DNA from: Flavobacterium gillisiae
GTDB taxonomy: Bacteria > Bacteroidota > Bacteroidia > Flavobacteriales > Flavobacteriaceae
DNA length: 64,000 bases
Assembly (NCBI RefSeq): GCF_900107635.1
Contig: NZ_FNRD01000005.1
Span: forward strand, 186,001 to 250,000
Direction: 5' to 3'
Shown: in pieces, positions 50,967 to 60,713 of the stretch
How positions within the stretch are numbered: position 1 is the first letter of the stretch
Layout of the letters: each line of letters opens with the position of its first letter
The notes under the pieces: generated by a model
Databases searched by the model: none
Told to the model about the DNA's origin: nothing
The model's input: only the letters and a program-made list of their open reading frames with translations
Program-made: the position numbers and the translations under genes

Positions 50967-51800
50967 ATGAAAAAAATTGTAATTGCCTTATCCGTATTAG
51001 CCCTTTTAACGTCTTGTGTTTCTAAAAAGAAATACACTGATCTAGAGGCGAGAAACAAGGAAACTCAAGATTTATTAAACAGTTGTACCGTAAAATTAAA
51101 CTCTTGCTTAGAAGAAAAAGCGGGTCTAACAGCTACAGTTGCTGGTTTAAAAGACCACAACCAAACGTTAATCAGTACTTCAAAAGATATGACTGTATTA
51201 ACTACTAAAGGTGCAGAAAATATTGAAAAAGCATTAGAGTCTATTAAAGAAAAAGATTTAAAAATTACAAGAATGCAAGATGCGTTAACTAAAAAAGATA
51301 GTGTTACACTTGCTTTAGTTACAAGTCTAAAAAGATCAGTTGGATTTAATGATCCAGATATCGAAATTAATGTTGAAAAAGGAGTTGTATTTATATCAAT
51401 TGCTGATAAATTGTTATTCAAAAGCGGTAGCTATAATGTAACTGATAAAGCAAAAGGAGTTTTAGCTAAAGTGGCTAAAGTAGTAAATGACAAACCAGAT
51501 TTCGAATGTATGGTTGAAGGTCATACTGATAGCGTACCTTACATTGGTAACAGCATATTACTTGACAACTGGGATTTAAGTGTGAAACGTTCTACATCAA
51601 TCATTCGTGTATTAACGAATGAATTAGGTGTTAACCCAGCACAATTAATCGCTGCAGGTAGAAGTTCTTACATTCCGTTAGTAGCAAATGATTCTGCTGA
51701 TAACAGAGCCCGTAACAGAAGAACTCGTATCGTTGTATTGCCAAAAATTGATCAATTCTACGAAATGATTGAAAAAGAAATGAAAAACCAAAAACAATAG
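50967..51800 (+). CDS. OmpA-family lipoprotein
   Basis: A 277-residue envelope protein. Lipoprotein signal with Cys17 (LLTSC), then a coiled-coil-like stretch (residues ~25-125, LEARNKETQDLLNSCTVKLN and ALESIKEKDLKITRMQDAL), and a C-terminal OmpA/Pal/MotB peptidoglycan-binding domain: VEGHTDSVPYIGN and NRARNRRTRIVVLP hold the diaminopimelate-binding D and R. It tethers the outer membrane to peptidoglycan. Single gene with its terminator at 51848-51880. Confidence 0.93.
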   Translation: MKKIVIALSVLALLTSCVSKKKYTDLEARNKETQDLLNSCTVKLNSCLEEKAGLTATVAGLKDHNQTLISTSKDMTVLTTKGAENIEKALESIKEKDLKITRMQDALTKKDSVTLALVTSLKRSVGFNDPDIEINVEKGVVFISIADKLLFKSGSYNVTDKAKGVLAKVAKVVNDKPDFECMVEGHTDSVPYIGNSILLDNWDLSVKRSTSIIRVLTNELGVNPAQLIAAGRSSYIPLVANDSADNRARNRRTRIVVLPKIDQFYEMIEKEMKNQKQ

Positions 51801-51847
51801 TTTTAAATTTTCATAATGTAGTTTGTAAATTCAAAGTACAGAAACAT

Positions 51848-51880
51848 AAAAACGTTCCGAATTTAGGAACGTTTTTTTTT
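51848..51880 (+). terminator. Terminator of the OmpA lipoprotein gene
   Basis: AACGTTCC (51851-51858) pairs with GGAACGTT (51866-51873) around GAATTTA, followed by a run of nine T. The stop codon lies about 50 bp upstream. Confidence 0.8.
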
Positions 51881-51904
51881 ATGCTGCTTTTTTAAAAAGA
51901 AAAA

Positions 51905-51924
51905 GCAGGCCAATTGGCCTGCTT
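51905..51924 (-). terminator. Palindrome with T-run on the minus strand
   Basis: AGCAGGCCAATTGGCCTGCT is a perfect 20-base palindrome. On the minus strand it is followed by TTTTTCTTTTT, so it can end transcripts from the YciO/TsaC gene 129 bp upstream. A self-complementary centre means it forms only as a hairpin with a tight loop. Confidence 0.5.
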
Positions 51925-52052
51925 CCATGTATCCTTAAAATTTTTTTAATAACCAATTAAATATTAATTAAGAATAACATACCATTATTTTTATGCTAAT
52001 ATATAAATTAAACAAATACAATCATTGGCTTATTTTCGAACTAAATTATTCT

Positions 52053-52673
52053 TTATAGAATATCTAAACTTCCTTTTCCTTCACGAATCACCTCCGGCTC
52101 ATCGCCCGATAAATCAATTATCGTAGAACCTACATTATCGCCATATCCACCATCAATCACCATATCAACGAGATTCTGCCATTTTTCAAAAATAAGTTCT
52201 GGATCGGTGGTATATTCAATCACATCATCATCATCTCGAATGGATGTAGAAACAATAGGATTTCCTAATTGACGAACGATTTCCAATGCGATCGAATTGT
52301 CGGGAACACGTATTCCAACTGTTGTTTTCTTTTTGAATTCTTTAGGTAAATTATTATTGCCCGGTAAGATAAAAGTATACGGTCCAGGTAAAGCTCTTTT
52401 TAAGAGTTTAAAAGTTGCCGTGTCAATTTGCCTTACATAATCAGATATATTGCTTAAATCGTAGCAAATGAATGAAAAATTAGCTTTATCCAGTTTGATC
52501 CCTTTTATCTTAGCAATACGTTCTAAAGCCTTCGTATTTGTAATATCGCAACCCAACCCATACACTGTATCAGTTGGATAAATAACTAAACCACCGTCTT
52601 TTAAAACCTTAACTACTTTGGCTATTGCCGCTTCGTTGGGTTTATCAGGGTATATTTTTATAAATTGAGCCAT
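52053..52673 (-). CDS. YciO/TsaC (Sua5-YrdC) family protein
   Basis: A 206-residue protein of the Sua5/YrdC fold, which makes threonylcarbamoyl-AMP for the t6A tRNA modification. The ATP/threonine-binding start is GGLVIYPTDTVYGLGCDI and later GIRVPDNSIALEIVRQL and SGDEPEVIREGKGSLDIL. The overall sequence is closer to YciO than to TsaC of E. coli; YciO-type proteins in Bacteroidota may do the TsaC job. No dedicated tsaC elsewhere in the window. It is followed on the same strand by its own palindromic terminator. Confidence 0.88.
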   Translation of the reverse strand: MAQFIKIYPDKPNEAAIAKVVKVLKDGGLVIYPTDTVYGLGCDITNTKALERIAKIKGIKLDKANFSFICYDLSNISDYVRQIDTATFKLLKRALPGPYTFILPGNNNLPKEFKKKTTVGIRVPDNSIALEIVRQLGNPIVSTSIRDDDDVIEYTTDPELIFEKWQNLVDMVIDGGYGDNVGSTIIDLSGDEPEVIREGKGSLDIL

Positions 52674-52750
52674 TTTTATTTTTTGTTTAAAGTTTTAAAA
52701 ATGTAAAGTTTAAAGTTCGTGATATCGGCAACTTTAAAATTAAACAAATT

Positions 52751-55084
52751 TTATCCGATTATATCCAATTTAGCAAATCGTAATAATAATTTTTTTATAC
52801 CGCCGACGTCAAATTTGATCTCTGCTTTTTTATCAGCTCCCACTCCATCTATGTTTAATACTTCCCCTTTTCCAAAACGCTCGTGCATCACGATATTTCC
52901 GGCAACCAATTTATTGTCAAACAAATTAGCACCTCCTGACACTGATTTTCCGCCTACAGGCTTCAATTTACGAATATTTATTTCAGGATTCACTACATTT
53001 CCTTTGATTTGTGGTGGTGGCGTTCCATTAGCCGGTTTAGCCAAACGCAATTTGGATTTATCCACATCTCCAAAAATATCGCTATCAATCATCGGTTTGT
53101 ATCGATAATTATTTTCGGCAGGAGTTAGGTACTCTAAATATTGTCCGTCAATTTCTTCAATAAAACGAGAAGGCTCACTATCTGTCAATTTACCCCAACG
53201 GTAGCGTGATTGAGCGTAGGTTAAATAGGCTTGATGCTCTGCACGTGTTAGCGCCACATAGAACAAACGACGTTCTTCCTCCAGCTCACTTCTGGTACTC
53301 ATACTCATCGCACTTGGAAACAAGTCTTCTTCCATTCCCACAACAAAAACATGAGGAAACTCTAGTCCTTTGGCTAAATGTATCGTCATTAATGCGACAC
53401 GGTCTTCATCGCTAGTATCTTTGTCTAAATCTGTCGCTAGAGCCACATCTTCCATGAATTCAGATAAAGCACCACGCGCGCCATCAATTTCTTTTTGCCC
53501 TTCGGTAAAGTCCTTGATTCCGTTTAATAATTCTTCAATATTCTGTATTTTAGCCATTCCTTCCGGCGTGGCATCTTTCTTTAATTCCTGAACTAATCCT
53601 GTTTTTTTCGAAACATGATCCGTTAAATAGAAAGCATCTTGATTTTCATTTATCACCTGAAAACTTTGAATCATCGTAACAAAATCTAGTAGTTTTTGTT
53701 TGGTTCCCGAGTTCAGTTTTAAGTCAATTTTATCGATATTCTGCATCACCTCAAAGATGGATCTTTTATAGTGATTAGCAGCTACCATTAACTTTTCGAC
53801 CGTGGTATTTCCTATACCTCGTGCCGGATAATTAATCACGCGCATCAATGCTTCTTCGTCCTTTGGATTGATTACCAATCGCAAATAACACAACACATCT
53901 TTTATTTCTTTTCTTTGGTAAAAAGACAAACCTCCATAAATTCGGTACGGAATATCTCTTTTTCTCAGGGCGTCTTCCATCGCACGGGATTGTGCATTGG
54001 TACGGTATAAGATTGCAAAATCACCATTGTTCATTTGGTTTTGCATCTTTTGTTCGAAAATCGTTCCAGCAACAAAACGACCTTCTTCAGCATCCGTCAT
54101 ACTGCGGTGCACTTTTATCTTTGGACCAAAATCATTGGCCGTCCAAACGATTTTATCCAGTTTAGTTTTATTCTTGTCGATAATCGTATTTGCCGCTTCC
54201 ACAATGTTTTTTGTCGAACGGTAATTCTGTTCCAGACGAAAGGTTTTAACGCCTTCATAATCCTTCTGGAAGTTCAAGATGTTATTGATATTCGCACCAC
54301 GAAATGCGTAAATACTTTGCGCATCATCACCTACCACGCATATATTTTGAAATTTATCCGATAATGCTCTAACAATTAAATATTGAGAGTGATTCGTATC
54401 TTGGTACTCATCCACTAGAATATAACGAAAACGGTTTTGGTATTTCGCTAGAACTTCCGGAAAACGAGTTAATAGTTCATTGGTTTTCAATAATAAATCA
54501 TCAAAATCCATCGCTCCCGACTTGAAACATTTATCTACATAGGCTTGGTACAACTCGCCCATACGAGGTTTTTTCGACATCGCATCTGCTTCTTGTAAAT
54601 CACGATCATTGAAATACGCCTTTACGGTAATCAAACTATTTTTAAAGTTGGAAATCCTACCTAAAACCTGTTTGGGTTTATAAACATCTCGATCTAATTG
54701 CATTTCTTTAATAATTCCAGAAATAGCACGTAGCGAATCTTGGGAATCATATATCGTAAAATTAGAAGGGTATCCCAATAAGTGAGCTTCCGAACGCAAA
54801 ATTCTTGCAAATACAGAGTGAAACGTTCCCATCCAAAGATTCTTGGCTTCACTAGACCCTACAATATCAGAAATACGCTTTTTCATTTCACGTGCTGCCT
54901 TATTGGTAAAAGTCAGCGACAAAATATTAAATGCGTCCACTCCCTGATGCATCAAATAGGCAATACGTATCGTCAAAACACGTGTTTTACCTGAACCGGC
55001 ACCAGCGATAATAATCATTGGACCGTCTTTTTGCAATACGGGTTCGCGTTGTGCTTCGTTAAGTTGGGAAATGTATTTTTGCAT
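52751..55084 (-). CDS. uvrD: UvrD/PcrA-type superfamily 1 DNA helicase
   Basis: A 777-residue SF1A 3'-5' helicase of normal PcrA/UvrD length. Motifs: Q motif near LNEAQREPV, Walker A AGAGSGKTRVLT (residues 27-38), Ia FTNKAAREMKKRI, motif II LVDEYQDTNHSQYL, motif III VVGDDAQSIYAFRGA, IV LEQNYRST, V/VI MTIHLAKGLEFPHVFVVGME and YVALTRAEHQAYL. Acts in nucleotide excision and mismatch repair and in removing RNA polymerase or RecA. It has a TATTTTTG -7 box 19 bp upstream of the start (55103-55110). Long C-terminal tail ends with a KOW-like domain. Confidence 0.95.
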   Translation of the reverse strand: MQKYISQLNEAQREPVLQKDGPMIIIAGAGSGKTRVLTIRIAYLMHQGVDAFNILSLTFTNKAAREMKKRISDIVGSSEAKNLWMGTFHSVFARILRSEAHLLGYPSNFTIYDSQDSLRAISGIIKEMQLDRDVYKPKQVLGRISNFKNSLITVKAYFNDRDLQEADAMSKKPRMGELYQAYVDKCFKSGAMDFDDLLLKTNELLTRFPEVLAKYQNRFRYILVDEYQDTNHSQYLIVRALSDKFQNICVVGDDAQSIYAFRGANINNILNFQKDYEGVKTFRLEQNYRSTKNIVEAANTIIDKNKTKLDKIVWTANDFGPKIKVHRSMTDAEEGRFVAGTIFEQKMQNQMNNGDFAILYRTNAQSRAMEDALRKRDIPYRIYGGLSFYQRKEIKDVLCYLRLVINPKDEEALMRVINYPARGIGNTTVEKLMVAANHYKRSIFEVMQNIDKIDLKLNSGTKQKLLDFVTMIQSFQVINENQDAFYLTDHVSKKTGLVQELKKDATPEGMAKIQNIEELLNGIKDFTEGQKEIDGARGALSEFMEDVALATDLDKDTSDEDRVALMTIHLAKGLEFPHVFVVGMEEDLFPSAMSMSTRSELEEERRLFYVALTRAEHQAYLTYAQSRYRWGKLTDSEPSRFIEEIDGQYLEYLTPAENNYRYKPMIDSDIFGDVDKSKLRLAKPANGTPPPQIKGNVVNPEINIRKLKPVGGKSVSGGANLFDNKLVAGNIVMHERFGKGEVLNIDGVGADKKAEIKFDVGGIKKLLLRFAKLDIIG

Positions 55085-55102
55085 GGAAATTATCTATTTA
55101 TG

Positions 55103-55110
55103 CAAAAATA
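55103..55110 (-). promoter_or_regulatory. -7 box of the uvrD gene
   Basis: Minus strand TATTTTTG, full match to TAnnTTTG, 18 nt before the start codon. The start region lacks a Shine-Dalgarno motif, as usual in this group. Confidence 0.5.
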
Positions 55111-55264
55111 AGAATTTAAGAATTAAAAAACAGATTTCATTTCTTATGATTGAACTGTAAAAATCAAAATTCAGACTTGACTATTCAATCCCGATCTAAA
55201 AAATTTGAAACAAGAAATGTATAATCGTAAGTTACAAAGTATTTATATCGAAAAACAGTTGGTT

Positions 55265-56032
55265 TTATATAAAAAACACATCATATGCAAACCGAATTAA
55301 TGTTGCCACCACAACGACTAAAAAGAATATTCGGATAAAACCATTTCCTTTCGAAATGGCTATTTTTGCACCCAACCATCCACCAAAAGCATTACAAGCT
55401 GCCATTGGCAGGGCAATTGCCCAAATTATTTTTCCTTTTAACATAAACAGACAAATAGATCCAAAATTAGTCGCGAGATTGACCATTTTAGCATTCGCAG
55501 AAGCGTGAAGAAAATCAAAACCCATCAAAGCAATGAAGGCTACTACAAAAAAACTTCCTGTGCCTGGACCAATAAAACCGTCATAAAACCCAACGATAAA
55601 ACTAATCACGATAGCATTTAATATTTGAGTTCGCTCTGATAGATTTTTAGCAACATGCTGTCCGAAATTTTTCTTAGCATAGGTATAAATAGCTAATAAT
55701 GAAAGAATAAACAGTAAAAGCGGTTTCATAAAATCATTACTCATGTAAGTCAATAACATAGAACCTGCAAAAGCTGAGGGCATCGCAACACCAACCATAA
55801 TCAATAACAAACGCCAATTCATCGTGACCTTTTTTAGGTATTGGTAGGCGGCAAATGAAGTTCCGCTAAAAGCCGGGATTTTTAATGTTCCAATAACGGT
55901 TGAAACTGGTAAATTAGGTAATAATATCAAACCTGCAGGAGTCTGAATCAAACCTCCTCCACCAACAATCGCATCAATAAATCCAGCAGCAAAAGCAGCA
56001 ACGCAAAGTAAAACAATAATGTATGTTTCCAT
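55265..56032 (-). CDS. TauE/SafE (TSUP) family membrane transporter
   Basis: A 255-residue inner-membrane protein with about eight hydrophobic segments. The first is AAFAAGFIDAIVGGGGLIQT, the TSUP signature (G-x-x-x-G-x-x-D-x-x-V-G-G-G-G), and it repeats as IVGFYDGFIGPGTGSFFVVA in the second half. TSUP members export or import sulfite, sulfoacetate or other organic anions; the substrate is not predictable. Single gene, divergent from the membrane-anchored gene at 56171. Confidence 0.9.
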   Translation of the reverse strand: METYIIVLLCVAAFAAGFIDAIVGGGGLIQTPAGLILLPNLPVSTVIGTLKIPAFSGTSFAAYQYLKKVTMNWRLLLIMVGVAMPSAFAGSMLLTYMSNDFMKPLLLFILSLLAIYTYAKKNFGQHVAKNLSERTQILNAIVISFIVGFYDGFIGPGTGSFFVVAFIALMGFDFLHASANAKMVNLATNFGSICLFMLKGKIIWAIALPMAACNAFGGWLGAKIAISKGNGFIRIFFLVVVVATLIRFAYDVFFI

Positions 56033-56170
56033 TTATATTTCCAATTCAGCAAGCGAAAAATGCAGCTATATTTTTTTTGCAAAAATAGTACTCGCCGTTG
56101 TAAATTGCACTATAAATAAGGAGTAATTAAATCAAAAAGTATATTTTTGCTTGACAAAATTTAAATCAAC

Positions 56171-56692
56171 ATGAATTCTATAAATATCATCGAAATATTA
56201 GCTTACACTATTCCATCATTAATTACTGGCGCTGTTGCCTATTATTTATTCGATGCCCATTTTAAAGATCAACAAAACAATAGACGTTGGTTGTTGCAAA
56301 AAGACAATCAGTCAGCAATGCTTCCTCTACGTTTACAAGCTTATGAACGCATGACATTGTTGATGGAGCGCATTAACCCCTCTCAATTGATAGTGAGAAT
56401 TAACCCTCTTTCACAAGACAAAGATGAATATCGCAATTTTGTAATTGCGCAGATCGAACAAGAGTTTGAACATAATTTAGCCCAACAAATATATCTTTCA
56501 GAAAAATGCTGGTCCATTATTGTTACAGCCAAAAATGCAACAATCCAAATAATCCGTTTGGCCGCTAAAAACGAAAAAGTAATCAATGCTGATGGTTTGC
56601 GCGAAGCTATTCTTAGTGATTTATTGGAAAAACCATCCCCAAGTAGTGCTGCATTAGCCTTTATCAAAAATGAAGTGGGAGAATTGTGGTAA
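56171..56692 (+). CDS. Uncharacterised membrane-anchored protein
   Basis: A 173-residue protein with one N-terminal transmembrane helix (IIEILAYTIPSLITGAVAYYLF) followed by a mostly helical soluble domain: QQNNRRWLLQKDNQSAML, then PLRLQAYERMTLLMERINPS and VIAQIEQEFEHNLAQQIYLS. No motif of a known enzyme. I have seen close relatives as uncharacterised genes in many flavobacteria. It ends four bases before the convergent patatin-like gene. Confidence 0.75.
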   Translation: MNSINIIEILAYTIPSLITGAVAYYLFDAHFKDQQNNRRWLLQKDNQSAMLPLRLQAYERMTLLMERINPSQLIVRINPLSQDKDEYRNFVIAQIEQEFEHNLAQQIYLSEKCWSIIVTAKNATIQIIRLAAKNEKVINADGLREAILSDLLEKPSPSSAALAFIKNEVGELW

Positions 56693-56695
56693 AAA

Positions 56696-57595
56696 TCAAA
56701 TTCTATTGTTCATACCTTTACTTTTATTCTGCGCAAAATCAAATCCCTTTATCCACCACTCTTTCATTTTAGTTTTATTAAATATTAAAGCATTATGGGT
56801 TAATTCTACTGGGGTATAGTATACATTTAGTTTTACGTTATTGTCAGAAGCAGAGAGGATTCCTAATAATAAATCGTGTTTTTCAATTTGGTCTAAGGCA
56901 ATTCTAAACAAATCAATCAGCAATGAAAAGGGGTTTTTACCAATAACAATTTTACCAATTGTTTTTTCTGTTTCTAAGACGACGACATCAATTTCAGTGG
57001 CACCACGAAGAATGGCTTCTTGAATTGGAACTAAACTAGAAAAGCCTCCATCGCCATATTCAAAATCATTTCTAAGAGCTAAACTCATAAAGGGAATATA
57101 ATTACTTGAAATCCAAATCCAATCGCAAAATTCATCATAAGTGCAATCATGAATTGATTTATATTCCGCTTGGTTTTTGGAAAGATTCGTGACCGTAATT
57201 ACAATGTCGGCTTTTAATGTCTTTAGTTGCTCAAACTCTTCAATGGCAAAACTTTCTTTAATATATTGTAATAATTTTTTACTTTCGCCGAATGTCCTTC
57301 TTCTCCTCAAAAATTGTTTTATAACGTTGAAATGATTGATTGAGACAACATGGTTACCATTTCGATTTTTGACAATAAAAGGGTTGACGTCAAAAATTTT
57401 ACTCATACTAACTTCTGTAAAAACACTGTGAATTTTGTCAATCTTCCCCAATGCTAAATGAGGAATCAGTAAACTTCCAGTTGAAGTACCAATGAAAAGA
57501 TCATATTTATTATTTTGTACTTCTAATAGATATTGTGAAACACCTCCAGCAAATGCCCCTTTACTACCTCCACCAGAAATCACTAATGCTCTCAT
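56696..57595 (-). CDS. Patatin-like phospholipase
   Basis: A 299-residue lipid acyl hydrolase of the patatin family. The oxyanion hole is SGGGSKGAFAGGVSQ (residues 7-21), the nucleophile is S38 in GTSTG, and the catalytic Asp is near residue 181 in YGDGGFSSLVPI (DGG), so the Ser-Asp dyad is intact. It likely hydrolyses phospholipids or other acyl esters in the cytoplasm. No nucleotide-cyclase partner or other defence gene stands next to it, so a role as a CBASS effector is unlikely. Convergent with the gene at 56171. Confidence 0.92.
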   Translation of the reverse strand: MRALVISGGGSKGAFAGGVSQYLLEVQNNKYDLFIGTSTGSLLIPHLALGKIDKIHSVFTEVSMSKIFDVNPFIVKNRNGNHVVSINHFNVIKQFLRRRRTFGESKKLLQYIKESFAIEEFEQLKTLKADIVITVTNLSKNQAEYKSIHDCTYDEFCDWIWISSNYIPFMSLALRNDFEYGDGGFSSLVPIQEAILRGATEIDVVVLETEKTIGKIVIGKNPFSLLIDLFRIALDQIEKHDLLLGILSASDNNVKLNVYYTPVELTHNALIFNKTKMKEWWIKGFDFAQNKSKGMNNRI

Positions 57596-57667
57596 AGAAT
57601 CTATTTTTTAATACAAAATAACAATTGAAAAAGTTACTTGACACAGTAATCCTATCCAATTTACCAG

Positions 57668-59740
57668 CTAAATATACAATTCTTTTAACAGTCGATTTAA
57701 CTGAAACTGCTCTTTTTCATCTAATTGAGGTAAAATTCTTTCAAACGAAAGTACCATCACCTGATCTTTCAATAACTTTCTGATAGTGTCTCTTCCAAAT
57801 TTAGAAAATTGCCACATGTGATGGGTTGTAGCATTTACCAAATTCTTTAAAACAGCATCATTGATAAGTTGAAAAGCCACTAGTTTTTCTAATGCTTTTT
57901 GACGTGTGATAGCCTCATAATTGGGTGATGAATAATTGATCAACTCTGCTATCAGAGCTGTTTTATCCGCTTCATATTCTGGAGTAGATAGCGCCTGTGA
58001 CAACCATAATGTTCTTAAATTATAGTCGCTGAAACCAATCCAGTCTTTAGATAGTTCCAAGTAAACAGAACGTTGTTCTGGAAAATTATTCCATAAATAA
58101 AACAAAGCTATTTCCTGTGTCTGATAGGATTTGTCACTTAATAAACTTTCATATTGAATCCTGAAATCTGCGGGAATCTTTGAATTTGTACTGGCAACAG
58201 CCTGACGAACTTGGACATTATTAGTAGCTAAAGCCAACTCCAAGAGCTTCTTCTTAGCTTCAAATTTTTCGTTTTTCAGCTGATTAACAACTGCTTCTTT
58301 CGCAGTGTAATAAGCATTTGACTGAAGAATTTCTGTCATAAACCCAGCTTTCTCTGACAGTGGTTTTTTCTTAACTTTATCCAATTCAAGTAATAATTGA
58401 GTTGTTTTATTTTTACTAAGTAACTCATTGACTGTCTTTATTTCAAACACAGTAGACTCAAGCCATACTTTACTAAATTTAGCGGTGTCAAAATCAGACA
58501 CTTTATTCACTTCATCAAAGAAATCCTGCGTTTTGACACTCTGAAAAGAATATTTCTCCAAGTAACTACGCACCGCTTTTTTAAATGCTTTATCACCTAT
58601 TGCTTGATGCAAAGCAAATAAAGTCCAAGCCCCTTTTTGATAAAAACTTAAGGAACTTGCTTTTTCATTGAGAACCGGAATTGTATCCGTTCTAGTTGCA
58701 TATTTAATTTGCTGTGCTGTTTCGTATAATTTCGAGTAGAAATAATCATCTCCATAGATTTCTCGTTCTGCAAGTAAGGCATAGTAAGTCGCAAAGCCTT
58801 CTTGTAGCCAATGATGTTTTCCGCTTTCGGCAGTGATTAAATCTCCAAACCACTGATGTGCCAGCTCGTGTGCATTGACATTTGTATAATTACGATCTTC
58901 AAAACCAGTAGAATCAACTACATAACGACTGGAAAATAAGGTTGCCGACGTATTTTCCATTCCAGCATACAGAAAATCACGAACTGGAATTTGCTTATAC
59001 ACTTTCCAAGGATACTTCACTCCTATTTCTTTCTCCAGAAAATCAAATATTCGAACAGAATAACGGTAAGCAGGTTCGTACCTATCCACATCCTTAGGTT
59101 CCAAATATAATTCTAATTCAATACCGCATTTTGTAATCTCAGTACGCTTATCAAATTTACCGATAGCAAGCATCAACAAATAAGAACTCATGGGTTTTTC
59201 CATTCTATATTCCCACAGAGTCATGTTGTTGTTCGTCGTTTTCTTAGTCAATATTCCATTTGAAATCGCCTGGTACTCTTGACTAAAAACCAGTTCTATA
59301 TTAAAAATTACTTTTTCATTTACATCATCAAAACTCGGAAACCAATTACTGGTATACTTCCCTTGACCCTGAGTCCAGATTTGCAAATCATCTGCCGTTT
59401 CAGAACCTACGAAATATAAAGCCTGCTTAGGTATGGCTGCATATCCAAAACTAATTTCATTTCTACCTTTTTTAAACGGATATATAATTTGTAACTGCTT
59501 CTCTGTATTTATAAAAGGCACCGGCTTATCATTGAGTCTTACTTCTGTAAAACTCATGTTTTGTGCATCTATTTTTATTGTATCAATAGGTTTTAATACC
59601 TCCAACCAATAATGTAACGAACCCACAACAGATTTCTCTTTTGCATCTAAAGTCAATTGACCAGAAACCGATTTAAAATCAACAAATCTTGTCTGTTGGG
59701 CGAAAGCCAGTGAAGAGATTAAAAGAAACAGGTATTTCAT
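57668..59740 (-). CDS. M1 family aminopeptidase
   Basis: A 690-residue zinc aminopeptidase with a signal peptide (MKYLFLLISSLAFAQQ). The GxMEN exopeptidase motif is present as AGMENTSATLFSSRYV; the zinc site HEXXH-x18-E is HELAHQWFGDLITAESGKHH (near residues 288-307) followed by WLQEGFATYYALL. The C-terminal ~250 residues are helical repeats. It releases N-terminal residues from peptides in the periplasm. The gene has a TAACTTTG -7 box at 59767-59774. Confidence 0.93.
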   Translation of the reverse strand: MKYLFLLISSLAFAQQTRFVDFKSVSGQLTLDAKEKSVVGSLHYWLEVLKPIDTIKIDAQNMSFTEVRLNDKPVPFINTEKQLQIIYPFKKGRNEISFGYAAIPKQALYFVGSETADDLQIWTQGQGKYTSNWFPSFDDVNEKVIFNIELVFSQEYQAISNGILTKKTTNNNMTLWEYRMEKPMSSYLLMLAIGKFDKRTEITKCGIELELYLEPKDVDRYEPAYRYSVRIFDFLEKEIGVKYPWKVYKQIPVRDFLYAGMENTSATLFSSRYVVDSTGFEDRNYTNVNAHELAHQWFGDLITAESGKHHWLQEGFATYYALLAEREIYGDDYFYSKLYETAQQIKYATRTDTIPVLNEKASSLSFYQKGAWTLFALHQAIGDKAFKKAVRSYLEKYSFQSVKTQDFFDEVNKVSDFDTAKFSKVWLESTVFEIKTVNELLSKNKTTQLLLELDKVKKKPLSEKAGFMTEILQSNAYYTAKEAVVNQLKNEKFEAKKKLLELALATNNVQVRQAVASTNSKIPADFRIQYESLLSDKSYQTQEIALFYLWNNFPEQRSVYLELSKDWIGFSDYNLRTLWLSQALSTPEYEADKTALIAELINYSSPNYEAITRQKALEKLVAFQLINDAVLKNLVNATTHHMWQFSKFGRDTIRKLLKDQVMVLSFERILPQLDEKEQFQLNRLLKELYI

Positions 59741-59766
59741 TTAAGAAAATTTAATTAAGTAAAAGC

Positions 59767-59774
59767 CAAAGTTA
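59767..59774 (-). promoter_or_regulatory. -7 box of the M1 aminopeptidase gene
   Basis: Minus strand TAACTTTG, an exact TAnnTTTG match, about 26 nt before the ATG. A TTTG lies 15 bp upstream of it on the same strand, slightly short for a -33 element. Confidence 0.45.
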
Positions 59775-59799
59775 CAAAGGAATCAGGAACAAACAGAAG

Positions 59800-59807
59800 T
59801 ATTTTTG
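59800..59807 (+). promoter_or_regulatory. -7 box of the Dph6-like gene
   Basis: TATTTTTG on the plus strand, exact TAnnTTTG match, 35 nt before the TTG start codon at 59843. It is divergent from the M1 promoter only 26 bp away, so the two promoters share a short regulatory region. Confidence 0.45.
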
Positions 59808-59842
59808 TAAGTTTACCAATAGAAATTTACAATATAAAAACC

Positions 59843-60577
59843 TTGAAAAAGAAAGCCATTTTTAACTGGAGTAGTGGAAAAGACTCTGCTTTAGCTCTTT
59901 ATAAAACCTTGCTAAATCCGGAATTTGAAATTAGTTGTTTGCTCACCAGCGTTAACCAACAATTTCAGCGTATTTCCATGCACGGGGTTCGTGTAGAATT
60001 ATTGGAAAAACAAGCCAAAAGCATCGGCTTACCGCTTGAAATCATGCAAATTCCGGAAATGCCAACAATGGAAGTGTATGAAAGCGTGATGCAGACAACA
60101 CTGGAAAAATTGAAAATTCAAGGTGTAACCCACTCCATTTTTGGTGACATATTCTTGGAAGACCTTCGTAAATACAGAGAAGACAAATTAGCCACTATGG
60201 GATTTGAGGGCGTTTTTCCACTTTGGAAAGTACCAACTCATGACTTGATACAGGAATTCATTGGACTGGGCTTTAAAACCATTGTCGTTTGTGTCAACGA
60301 GCGATTTCTCGACAAAAGCTTTGTAGGAAGGATAATTGATCAGGATTTTATTAACGATTTGCCTGAAAATGTAGATGTTTGTGGTGAAAATGGCGAATTT
60401 CATACCTTCACTTTTGACGGTCCTATTTTCTCAAAGCCTATTGATTTTGAAATTGGAGAAATCGTGTATCGCAAATATGAAAAACCAAAGGAAGACTCCA
60501 GTAACACCGCTTGCGATAGCGATGCAACTGATGCGTTTGAGTACGGGTTTTGGTATTGTGATCTTTTAGAGCAATAA
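59843..60577 (+). CDS. Dph6-like ATP-binding protein (ATP_bind_4)
   Basis: A 244-residue PP-loop ATPase of the diphthine-ammonia-ligase-like family. The P-loop is NWSSGKDSALALYKTL, followed by CLLTSVNQQFQRISMHGVRV; later FGDIFLEDLRKYREDKL, VVCVNERFLDKSFVGRIID and CGENGEFHTFTFDGPIF are family motifs. Bacteria lack diphthamide, so the reaction here is unknown (related proteins modify nucleosides or other acids). The start is a TTG at 59843; no ATG lies near. Divergent from the M1 gene. Confidence 0.88.
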   Translation: MKKKAIFNWSSGKDSALALYKTLLNPEFEISCLLTSVNQQFQRISMHGVRVELLEKQAKSIGLPLEIMQIPEMPTMEVYESVMQTTLEKLKIQGVTHSIFGDIFLEDLRKYREDKLATMGFEGVFPLWKVPTHDLIQEFIGLGFKTIVVCVNERFLDKSFVGRIIDQDFINDLPENVDVCGENGEFHTFTFDGPIFSKPIDFEIGEIVYRKYEKPKEDSSNTACDSDATDAFEYGFWYCDLLEQ

Positions 60578-60713
60578 TTGTAATAATAAAACGCTGAATA
60601 CCAGAAAATTTCGGAGTAGTAGTGTTTTTTTGTAAAGGTTCTTATGCCTTAAGTAAGTTGATGCACACCATCTTTGAGTCCTTGTAAAAGGAAACATAAA
60701 AACAGCGTTATTT

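Noticed and set aside
51905..51924. Perfect palindrome as a regulator binding site
   Set aside because: It lies downstream of genes on both strands and has a T-run on one side, so a terminator is the simpler reading.
54035..54364. 109-codon plus-strand frame within uvrD
   Set aside because: Antisense shadow of a well-conserved helicase gene.
56696..57595. Patatin-like phospholipase as a CBASS effector
   Set aside because: No nucleotide cyclase, ubiquitin-like or Cap genes flank it; neighbours are core genes.
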